Assembly: GCA_002431395.1 (NCBI GenBank)
Contig: DJEU01000036.1
Span: 1-7,654, forward strand
Origin: Lachnoclostridium sp. UBA5890
GTDB lineage: Bacteria; Bacillota; Clostridia; Lachnospirales; Lachnospiraceae
Direction: 5' to 3'
DNA: 7,654 nucleotides
Part shown: positions 1 to 5,850 of the stretch, piece by piece
Layout: each line of letters begins with the position of its first letter
Numbering within the stretch: position 1 is the stretch's first letter
Made by a program: the position numbers and the translations under genes
Notes under the pieces: model-generated
Seen by the model: the letters and a program-made list of their open reading frames with translations, nothing else
The model's database searches: none
Told to the model about the DNA's origin: nothing

Positions 1-23
1 ATTATTATACTAGGAGGGTTTTT

Positions 24-713
24 ATGCAGTACATATTGATTGCGGATGACAATGAAGATATCCGGGAAGTTTTGAGCACTTATGTAGTAAAAGAAGGATT
101 TGAGCCAATCGTTGCAGAAGACGGGATTGAGGCGTTTGAGACCTTTAAAAAATGTAATCCGGCAGTGGTGCTGCTGGATATCATGATGCCGGGACTGGAC
201 GGTTATAAAGTATGCCAGAAGATCCGCGAGATCTCGCAGGTTCCGATCATTTTGATCACGGCAAAGGGAGAAGATTACGAGCGCGTGATGGGACTTGATA
301 TTGGCGCAGATGATTATATTGTGAAGCCATTCAGCCCGAATGAAGTAATGGCGCGTGTGCGTGCCGTGCTCCGTCGTATGGGGCGCAGCGAGGAAGAAAA
401 AGAGAAAAAAGTTCTTACCGTGGGTGATCTTACGATTAATATAGAAGCTTACACTGTTTTTGTCGGAACGGAAAAGATTCCGATGACGAAAAAAGAAGTG
501 GAGACGATGTGGATCCTTGCGAAAAATCCGAGCAAAGTATTTACCAGGGACAATCTGCTTGACAGTCTGTGGGGGCAGGATTATTTTGGCGACAGCCGTA
601 CCGTGGATTCACATATCAAGAGACTTCGCGCCAAATTGGATAAAGTGGAGCATCCCGACTGGGAGATCAAGACGATATGGGGGCTTGGATACAAATTTGA
701 GCTCAATGTCTGA
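24..713 (+). CDS. OmpR/PhoB-family response regulator (winged-helix transcription factor)
   Basis: This is a 229-residue cytoplasmic DNA-binding regulator, presumably phosphorylated by the kinase encoded just downstream. The receiver domain spans about residues 2-118. It shows the acidic pocket D8/D9, the phospho-acceptor D52 in LLDIMMPGLDG, the switch threonine T79 in LITA, and K101 in the IVKPF motif. A charged linker (about 119-128, EEEKEKK) leads to the C-terminal trans_reg_C winged helix (about 130-227). That domain has the conserved MTKKEVE start, the VFTRDNLLDSLWG segment, the recognition helix RTVDSHIKRLRAKL, and the closing WGLGYKF wing. Length and domain order are standard for the family. 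The ATG is preceded by AGGAGGG at 12-18 with 5-nt spacing, so the start is secure. The gene's own promoter lies outside the window. Targets cannot be told from sequence; WalR/PhoP-like naming would be guesswork. Confidence 0.95.
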   Translation: MQYILIADDNEDIREVLSTYVVKEGFEPIVAEDGIEAFETFKKCNPAVVLLDIMMPGLDGYKVCQKIREISQVPIILITAKGEDYERVMGLDIGADDYIVKPFSPNEVMARVRAVLRRMGRSEEEKEKKVLTVGDLTINIEAYTVFVGTEKIPMTKKEVETMWILAKNPSKVFTRDNLLDSLWGQDYFGDSRTVDSHIKRLRAKLDKVEHPDWEIKTIWGLGYKFELNV

Positions 714-737
714 TGCAGTTAGAACAGGGGAATCAAT

Positions 738-2207
738 GTGAAGAAAATATTTTGGAGAGTAGGCCTTTGCTTTGTGGTCACATTGTTGATTATGACGGCG
801 ATTTCCGGTCTTATATTTACAAAATTTAACAGACATAATGTTATGAACGTGTACAAGGATGAACTGAAAAGTCTTGCGCAGAGTGTGTCCAAGCGGATCA
901 CGGAGACGATGGCGCACGGAAGTACGGACGGCATTCAGGAATATCTTCTTGCGATTGATGATTTTGGTGTATTTCAAAATACCGATATCTGGATTCTGGC
1001 AAATGACAAGGTGGAGGAGCCGCTTAGTGATAGTTTTGTCAATGCAGATATGAACACGATTTCCGCGCGGAGTGACACACGTACAAAGGCGCTGATCGCG
1101 GCAGCCTGCGAGGGAAAGACCCGGAGTTTCAGCGATTATGACAAGATTTACGAGATGGATATGATGCATGTGGCGGCGCCGGTCAAAAATGTGCAGGGCG
1201 AAAATGCCGGCGTGGTCCTTGTCAATGGAGAGATGGATTATCGTGAGCGGTCGATCGGCCAGTATCAGAATTATATGGCATTGAGTGTTATCATTGCGCT
1301 CGTCGTTGCGCTCAGCGTGTCGGCGTTTTTCTCGCGCCAGCTTGTGCGCCCGATCATCCGCATTAAGGAAATTGCACTGCATATGGCAGCAGGCGAATAC
1401 GCGCAGCAGACGGGGATCCGTAGAAAAGACGAATTGGGACTTTTGGCGGACAGTATGGATATTTTGTCGGAAAAATTGGTCGATGCTGAGGAATTCCGTG
1501 AAAATCTGGAGCAGAACCGACGGGATTTCTTTTCCAATGTTTCCCATGAACTCCGCACACCGATCACCGTTGTAAAAGGATACGCGGAGACGCTGGCAGA
1601 TGGTTATGTGGACGATCCGGCGAAGCAGCAGGAATATTATGAGAGAATTCGCAAGGAATGCGCCGGCATGGAGCGCCTTGTCGCCGATCTCCTGATTTTG
1701 TCAAAAATGCAGAATCCGGACTTTGAAATGAATCTTGAAGTGTTAAATGTTATCGCCGTAATGCAGGACGTGATGCGCAGTATGCGCGTGATGTGTGCAG
1801 AGCGAAAAATTACGGCAGATCTGCAGTACAACGACGAATGTTCGCTGATCGAGGGCGATTATGACCGTATCCGCCAGTTGTTTTTGATTCTTTTCCAGAA
1901 CGCAGTCAAATATGCGGACGAGGGGACGGAGATTACGATTCGGATTCACCGCGCGGACGGAAAACTGCTGGTCAGCATGGAAGATACCGGAATTGCGATT
2001 CCGAAGGAGGAATGGGAGAATGTATTTGAAAAATTTTACCGCGCCAGCAATCACGGAAACAAGGATGGTTCGGGCCTTGGACTGATGGTTGCCAAACACA
2101 TCGTCGCGAGACATTTTGGAAAAATATGGGTGACAAGCGACGAGGTGAAAAAGACATGCTTTTATATTGAATTTCCGGAATGCAGCGAAGAGGCTATGAA
2201 TCCGTAA
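738..2207 (+). CDS. Membrane sensor histidine kinase (HAMP-HisKA-HATPase)
   Basis: This 489-residue kinase should sense an extracytoplasmic signal and phosphorylate the upstream regulator; it starts 24 nt after that gene's stop. TM1 is about residues 7-28. The outer sensor domain is about 29-175, with a PAS/Cache-like feel (TDIWILANDK, then HVAAPVKN and GVVLVNGEM). TM2 is about 178-198 and the HAMP domain about 199-252 (P205, DELG at 231-234). HisKA carries the phospho-acceptor H270 in SNVSHELRTPIT. The catalytic domain has the N box (FQNAVKYA, N388), the G1 box (DTGIAIP, D416), the F box (FEKFYRA) and the G2 box (DGSGLGL, 443-449). The second G1 glycine is replaced by alanine. The start is GTG: the frame is closed by TAG at 720-722 and has no ATG before residue 19, which lies inside TM1. 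AGGGG at 726-730 serves as Shine-Dalgarno. The ligand is unknown. Confidence 0.94.
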   Translation: MKKIFWRVGLCFVVTLLIMTAISGLIFTKFNRHNVMNVYKDELKSLAQSVSKRITETMAHGSTDGIQEYLLAIDDFGVFQNTDIWILANDKVEEPLSDSFVNADMNTISARSDTRTKALIAAACEGKTRSFSDYDKIYEMDMMHVAAPVKNVQGENAGVVLVNGEMDYRERSIGQYQNYMALSVIIALVVALSVSAFFSRQLVRPIIRIKEIALHMAAGEYAQQTGIRRKDELGLLADSMDILSEKLVDAEEFRENLEQNRRDFFSNVSHELRTPITVVKGYAETLADGYVDDPAKQQEYYERIRKECAGMERLVADLLILSKMQNPDFEMNLEVLNVIAVMQDVMRSMRVMCAERKITADLQYNDECSLIEGDYDRIRQLFLILFQNAVKYADEGTEITIRIHRADGKLLVSMEDTGIAIPKEEWENVFEKFYRASNHGNKDGSGLGLMVAKHIVARHFGKIWVTSDEVKKTCFYIEFPECSEEAMNP

Positions 2208-2223
2208 AAAAACTATTAAATGA

Positions 2224-2241
2224 TTGTTAAAGACTAGACAA
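2224..2241. promoter_or_regulatory. Candidate Rex (NADH-responsive repressor) operator
   Basis: TTGTTAAAGACTAGACAA is an imperfect palindrome. It matches the Firmicute Rex consensus TTGTTAA-N4-TTAACAA at 12 of 14 fixed positions (left half 7/7, right half 5/7). Flanking A2223 and T2242 extend the symmetry by one pair. The right half contains the -35 hexamer of the hydrogenase promoter, so a bound repressor would block RNA polymerase. Rex is known to control fermentation and hydrogen genes in clostridia, which fits the downstream gene. The Rex gene is not in the window, and binding is inferred. Confidence 0.6.
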
Positions 2242-2263
2242 TCTCCTTTATTTATGTTATTCT
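2235..2263 (+). promoter_or_regulatory. Sigma-A extended -10 promoter of the hydrogenase gene
   Basis: The -35 box is TAGACA (2235-2240, 5/6 to TTGACA). A 17-nt spacer follows, then a TGT extended -10 element (2255-2257) and TATTCT (2258-2263, 4/6 to TATAAT). Transcription should begin near 2270, giving a leader of about 75 nt. The -35 box is embedded in the candidate Rex palindrome. Because no terminator is visible after the kinase, read-through from upstream may also reach the hydrogenase gene. Confidence 0.6.
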
Positions 2264-2272
2264 GAATTTGTT

Positions 2273-2285
2273 ATTGAGAATCAAT
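2273..2285. promoter_or_regulatory. Inverted repeat at the predicted start of transcription (Fur-box-like?)
   Basis: ATTGA-GAA-TCAAT is a perfect 5-3-5 inverted repeat just downstream of the predicted hydrogenase transcription start. The surrounding 19 nt (2270-2288) match the classical Fur box GATAATGATAATCATTATC at 12 of 19 positions. That is modest in AT-rich DNA. Iron control of an iron-rich enzyme would make sense, but the site could be chance or belong to another regulator. Confidence 0.25.
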
Positions 2286-2292
2286 TAGGAAT

Positions 2293-2306
2293 GGGGCGGA
2301 GGCCCT
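2293..2306 (+). other. Small GC-rich hairpin in the hydrogenase leader
   Basis: GGGGC (2293-2297) can pair with GCCCT (2302-2306) around a GGAG loop, with one G-U pair closing the stem. It sits about 29 nt ahead of the Shine-Dalgarno sequence and does not occlude it. It may stabilise the 5' end of the mRNA. The 3' arm runs into an 11-mer (2304-2314) that recurs in inverted orientation at the window's end. Confidence 0.35.
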
Positions 2307-2334
2307 GAATAGTTTAAAAGGATGAAGATGAAAT

Positions 2335-2341
2335 GGAGGAG
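2335..2341 (+). promoter_or_regulatory. Ribosome binding site deciding the hydrogenase start
   Basis: GGAGGAG ends 4 nt before the ATG at 2346 and is a strong Shine-Dalgarno sequence. Two in-frame ATGs upstream (2322, 2328) lie ahead of it. Their nearest purine run (AAAAGG at 2316-2321) abuts the first ATG and is too close to serve it. The protein therefore most likely begins MRGIETP. Confidence 0.8.
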
Positions 2342-2345
2342 AAAC

Positions 2346-3851
2346 ATGAGAGGTATTGAGACCCCGATTACAAAAATTCGTCGTCAGGTGTTTACGGAAG
2401 TAGCAAAAGTTGCGTTTGAATCAGAGAATATTAATGATGATATTGAAGCGATTCCATACCGCATTACACCATCTGATGTACCCCTGTACCGTGACAGTAT
2501 TTACCGTGAGCGCGCGATCGCAGGTGAGAGAGTGCGTCTGGCTATGGGTATGTCTCTTCGACCGGAAAGTCAGCCGGTACATATTACCAGTGGATTGAAT
2601 GAGAGCAATATTTCAGATAAATATTATGAGCCACCGTTGATGCAGGTTATTCCATCTGCCTGTGCAAGTTGTGAAGAAAGCGGTTATGAAGTGAGTAACC
2701 AGTGTCGTGGCTGTGTGGCACATCCTTGTCAGGAGGTGTGTCCTCGTGGTGCGATTTCTATGGTAAATGGACGCTCTTTTATTGATAAAGAAAAATGTAT
2801 CAAATGTGGAAAATGTAAGGCAATCTGTCCTTACGATGCGATTGCGAAAAAACAGAGACCTTGTGCAGTAGCATGTGGTGTAAAGGCAATTTCCAGCGAC
2901 GAGCACGGACGTGCACAGATCAATGATGATATCTGCGTAAAATGCGGTCAGTGTATGGTCAGCTGCCCATTTGGTGCGATTGCAGATAAATCCCAGATCT
3001 TCCAGCTGATTCAGGCAATGAAAAAGGGAGACGAAGTTATCGTGGAACTGGCACCGGCTGTTATCGGCCAGTTTGGAACCGATGTTCGTCTTTGGAAGAT
3101 CAAAGCAGCATTGAAAGAAATCGGTTTTGCTGAAGTTTACGAAGTGGCACTTGGTGCAGACATCGGAGCGATCACAGAGGCAAAACATTATGTACATGAA
3201 GTAGCGACAGGAAAACTTCCATTCCTGCTGACTTCCTGTTGTCCGGCTTGGTCCGTTCTTGCGAAGAGAACTCTTCCGGAAGAGATGGTAGAGTCCGTAT
3301 CCAGCGCGCTGACACCGATGGTTGCGACGGCTCGTTCCATCAAGCAGAAACATCCAAATTCACGTGTGGTATTTGTCGGCCCATGTGCTGCAAAAAAACT
3401 GGAGGCTTCCCGTGATTCGGTACGAAGCGACGTAGATTTTGTTATTACCTTTGAAGAACTTGCATGTATTTTCGAAGCGAAAGGCATCGATATGGAGACT
3501 TACGAATGTGAAGAGCCAATCCACGATGCAACAGGAGCCGGACGTGGCTACGCAGTTTCCGGTGGTGTTTCGAAGGCAATTGAGGATTGTATCAATGAAT
3601 ATTATCCGGGAACGGACGTACTCATCGAGCATGTCGAGGGACTCAGCGAATGCCAGAAAATGCTTCTTTTGGCAAAAGCCGGAAAGAAAGATGGCTGCCT
3701 GATCGAAGGAATGGGCTGCCCTGGCGGATGTGTTGCCGGAGCCGGAACCAATATCCCGGTTGTTAAGGGAGCACAGGCGGTTCGTAAGTTTGTGAAAGAT
3801 TCGACAAAATCACTTCCACCAAAAGAATATTCAGAGATTGAATTGCCATAA
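2346..3851 (+). CDS. Monomeric [FeFe]-hydrogenase, group B-like
   Basis: The 501-residue enzyme probably reduces protons to H2 with electrons from reduced ferredoxin in the cytoplasm. Numbering here is from the ATG at 2346. An N-terminal Fe-S region (about 100-215) carries 16 cysteines in ferredoxin-like groups (C106/109/120/123/128/132, C151/154/157/161, C173/177, C197/200/203/207), enough for up to four [4Fe-4S] clusters. The H-cluster domain has all three signatures: L1 TSCCPAW (296-302), L2 GPCAAKK (345-351) and L3 GMGCPGGC (455-462). These supply the four cluster-binding cysteines plus the proton-relay cysteine of L1. The protein ends about 40 residues after L3, so the C-terminal small-subunit-like segment of group A enzymes is absent. 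The L2 Met before PC is Gly. Both traits suggest group B. No HydEFG maturases or NuoEF-like partners are nearby, so it is a stand-alone unit with its own promoter and terminator. Frequent CGT arginine codons suggest high expression. Confidence 0.92.
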   Translation: MRGIETPITKIRRQVFTEVAKVAFESENINDDIEAIPYRITPSDVPLYRDSIYRERAIAGERVRLAMGMSLRPESQPVHITSGLNESNISDKYYEPPLMQVIPSACASCEESGYEVSNQCRGCVAHPCQEVCPRGAISMVNGRSFIDKEKCIKCGKCKAICPYDAIAKKQRPCAVACGVKAISSDEHGRAQINDDICVKCGQCMVSCPFGAIADKSQIFQLIQAMKKGDEVIVELAPAVIGQFGTDVRLWKIKAALKEIGFAEVYEVALGADIGAITEAKHYVHEVATGKLPFLLTSCCPAWSVLAKRTLPEEMVESVSSALTPMVATARSIKQKHPNSRVVFVGPCAAKKLEASRDSVRSDVDFVITFEELACIFEAKGIDMETYECEEPIHDATGAGRGYAVSGGVSKAIEDCINEYYPGTDVLIEHVEGLSECQKMLLLAKAGKKDGCLIEGMGCPGGCVAGAGTNIPVVKGAQAVRKFVKDSTKSLPPKEYSEIELP

Positions 3852-3860
3852 GAGATGGCA
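3844..3860 (+). other. Short hairpin spanning the hydrogenase stop codon
   Basis: TGCCAT (3844-3849) pairs perfectly with ATGGCA (3855-3860) around a 5-nt loop. The TAA stop falls at the stem/loop junction. It lies 9 nt ahead of the main terminator stem. It may simply protect the mRNA 3' end, or be chance. Confidence 0.3.
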
Positions 3861-3869
3861 TGAGAATAG

Positions 3870-3905
3870 AAAAAAGACGGTTTCCGGAGGGAGACCGTCT
3901 TTTTT
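3870..3905 (+). terminator. Intrinsic terminator after the hydrogenase gene
   Basis: AAAAAAGACGGTTTCC (3870-3885) pairs with GGAGACCGTCTTTTTT (3890-3905) around a GGAG loop. This gives a 16-bp stem with one T-G wobble. The A-tract/T-tract ends give a U-run, and could make it act on both strands. It closes the hydrogenase unit 18 nt after its stop codon and insulates the next operon. Confidence 0.92.
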
Positions 3906-3935
3906 GTCAGATTTCCAACCTGCTACAAAAATCAT

Positions 3936-3964
3936 TTTACAAAACCCACTTATATAGGTATAAT
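3936..3964 (+). promoter_or_regulatory. Sigma-A promoter of the ligase/radical SAM operon
   Basis: TTTACA (3936-3941, 5/6) and a perfect TATAAT (3959-3964) are separated by exactly 17 nt. Transcription should begin near 3971, leaving a leader of about 29 nt with a purine-rich Shine-Dalgarno region (AAAGGGGAAAGGAA, 3983-3996) before the ATG at 4000. No operator-like palindrome is evident, so expression may be constitutive. Confidence 0.8.
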
Positions 3965-3999
3965 GAGGATAGCGAAATAAGCAAAGGGGAAAGGAAACT

Positions 4000-5850
4000 A
4001 TGAAGACGAAAAATCAAAATATCATCGGAGCGGTTTTGGTCGTGTTGATCGTGAGCCTGGTGCCGCTCGTGGTATCTGCTTTTAAATATGAAACGGGGAT
4101 GGAGGAATATGCGTGGTTCTCCAGCTCGACGGTGCGGTACGACTTTTTCCTGTTTTGGAAAGGACAGCTTTTGCTTTTACTTTGCGCGCTGATGGCATTT
4201 TACGCGGCGCTCAAATGTCTCATTGTAAAAGATGGGATGCCGGACAGCAAATTGGAAAAAAAATACATTATCCCGCTGGTGTTGTATGCCGTGCTGGCGT
4301 TTGAGTCAACCATTTTTTCGCAGCATACTGATGCGGCTGTGCGCGGCGGTTATGAGCAGTGGGAAGGAATGCTCATTTTGGGGGCGTACGTGGCGGTATT
4401 GTTTTTTTCGTATTGGATTCTGCAGGGGGCGGTGGAACTCCGCATCGTCGCATATGGACTGCTTGCCGGAGTGTTTATCATGACACTGATTGGTGGAATG
4501 CAGGCGTTTGGCTATGACTTCTTTCGGACAGATGCCGGAAAAGCGGTAATGAATCTGATGTTAGACAATAAACTGGACTTTACGTTCAATTTCGAAAAAG
4601 GCAGAGTGTACGCGACATTGTACAATCCAAATTACGTGGGTTCGTACGTGGCACTTTTGCTGCCGGTCATTTTGTCGCTCGTGTCAAAAAAACGGAAAAC
4701 AAGTGCCGTATTTGTGAGCGTTGTGTCGGTGATTACGTCTGCGCTGCTCCTTGTGATGCTGTTAGGTTCGCAGTCATTGACCGGCTGTATCGGTGTCGCA
4801 GCGAGTCTTGTCCTGTTTTTGATCCTTATGATTCCAAATATGAAGAAAAAGCCGCTGCCATTTGCCATCGGCGGAGTGGTCTGCGTCGCAGTTTGCGTGT
4901 TCATGGTGTTCCAGTATCAGCCGCTTTTCGAATACGGAATCAATAAAATGTTCCATCCGGCGCCGAACAATCAGGTGATACGAAGCATGGAAGGAAAAGA
5001 CGGCACGCTCAAAATGACCATGGACAATGGCGATGTGCTTAATCTGAAAGTCAATATTGCGGAGGGCGAATACCGCTACGAGGCGACCGACGAAAAGGGA
5101 AAATCTTACAATTTATATGAAGATGAGACGGCAGGTCGTATGAAATTTTTCGACAAGAAATATCAGACCATTGAGATCGAAGAGAAAAAGATTGAGTCCA
5201 AAAATCAGACCTACAATGGGTTTATTATTTATACACCTTCCACCGGACGCAGTTATACGATTGCAATGCAGGGCGAAAAATACGAGGAAGCCGGTGTGAA
5301 TCAGACGGAATACCGCATTGTGACGCCATTCTACAAATTGGATGAACTGCGTCATATCGAAACCTTTGGCTTTGAGGACAATCTGCATTTTGGAAGCCGC
5401 CGCGGCTTTATCTGGTCAAGGACGCTGCCTCTTGTGAAAAAATACATTTTTCAGGGGTCCGGGCCGAACACATTTATCTATGCGTTCCCGAATGATGATT
5501 ACGTCGGAATGGTAAATGTTGGATATGGTGGTTCCCTTGTTACAAAACCGCACAATATGTTTTTGCAGATTGCGATTCAGACAGGCGGCATTTCCCTGCT
5601 GGCATTTCTGGCAATATTTGTCATATATTTTGTGGAAAGTTTTCGCATGTATTTTCGCAAGACGGCATACCATTCTTCGGAGATTTTTGGTATCGGAATC
5701 CTGCTCGGTACATTTGGCTACCTTGTGACCGGCCTTGCCAATGATTCGACGGTTTGTGTGGCACCGGTGTATTGGTGCCTGCTCGGGGTCGGAATGGCGG
5801 TAAACCGTTATAACCGGAACCGGGAAGAAAAGAAAGAGGCGAGCAAATGA
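4000..5850 (+). CDS. O-antigen ligase/polymerase-family (Wzy_C) membrane protein with large internal soluble domain
   Basis: This 616-residue polytopic membrane protein probably transfers or polymerises polyprenyl-linked glycan at the outer face of the membrane. About 12 hydrophobic segments are visible, near residues 8-28, 50-72, 89-106, 122-141, 147-168, 211-228, 235-255, 258-278, 286-304, 518-545, 561-580 and 584-601. The NPNYVGSY motif (209-216) is typical of the family. The Wzy_C part includes RRGFIWSRTLPL (467-478), GSGPNTF (486-492) and KPHNMFLQ (516-523). H518 and R467/R468 are candidates for the catalytic His and Arg of WaaL-type ligases. Between segments 9 and 10 lies a charged, beta-rich extracytoplasmic stretch of roughly 200 residues (about 306-515) that is longer than usual. 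A Gram-positive host has no LPS, so a capsule or wall polysaccharide substrate is more likely. No glycosyltransferases or flippase are adjacent. It ends inside the next gene's start codon. Confidence 0.85.
   Translation: MKTKNQNIIGAVLVVLIVSLVPLVVSAFKYETGMEEYAWFSSSTVRYDFFLFWKGQLLLLLCALMAFYAALKCLIVKDGMPDSKLEKKYIIPLVLYAVLAFESTIFSQHTDAAVRGGYEQWEGMLILGAYVAVLFFSYWILQGAVELRIVAYGLLAGVFIMTLIGGMQAFGYDFFRTDAGKAVMNLMLDNKLDFTFNFEKGRVYATLYNPNYVGSYVALLLPVILSLVSKKRKTSAVFVSVVSVITSALLLVMLLGSQSLTGCIGVAASLVLFLILMIPNMKKKPLPFAIGGVVCVAVCVFMVFQYQPLFEYGINKMFHPAPNNQVIRSMEGKDGTLKMTMDNGDVLNLKVNIAEGEYRYEATDEKGKSYNLYEDETAGRMKFFDKKYQTIEIEEKKIESKNQTYNGFIIYTPSTGRSYTIAMQGEKYEEAGVNQTEYRIVTPFYKLDELRHIETFGFEDNLHFGSRRGFIWSRTLPLVKKYIFQGSGPNTFIYAFPNDDYVGMVNVGYGGSLVTKPHNMFLQIAIQTGGISLLAFLAIFVIYFVESFRMYFRKTAYHSSEIFGIGILLGTFGYLVTGLANDSTVCVAPVYWCLLGVGMAVNRYNRNREEKKEASK

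Noticed and set aside
6..11. TATACT as a -10 box for the response regulator
   Set aside because: Transcription would start within or after the Shine-Dalgarno at 12-18, leaving no usable leader, and the -35 region is outside the window. The true promoter is probably upstream.
609..1547. Long open frame on the minus strand opposite the regulator end and histidine kinase
   Set aside because: It is antisense to a kinase with all conserved boxes, has no recognisable domain, and is rich in His/Arg/Ile as expected from a mirrored coding frame.
2322..2345. Earlier ATG codons (2322, 2328) as the hydrogenase start
   Set aside because: They lie before the GGAGGAG ribosome site. The extra residues MKMKWRRN look like translated leader, and the family-like N-terminus MRGIETP begins at 2346.
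2613..3353. Minus-strand open frame with many Cys and Thr codons opposite the hydrogenase
   Set aside because: It mirrors the Fe-S and H-cluster coding region and has no motif of its own.
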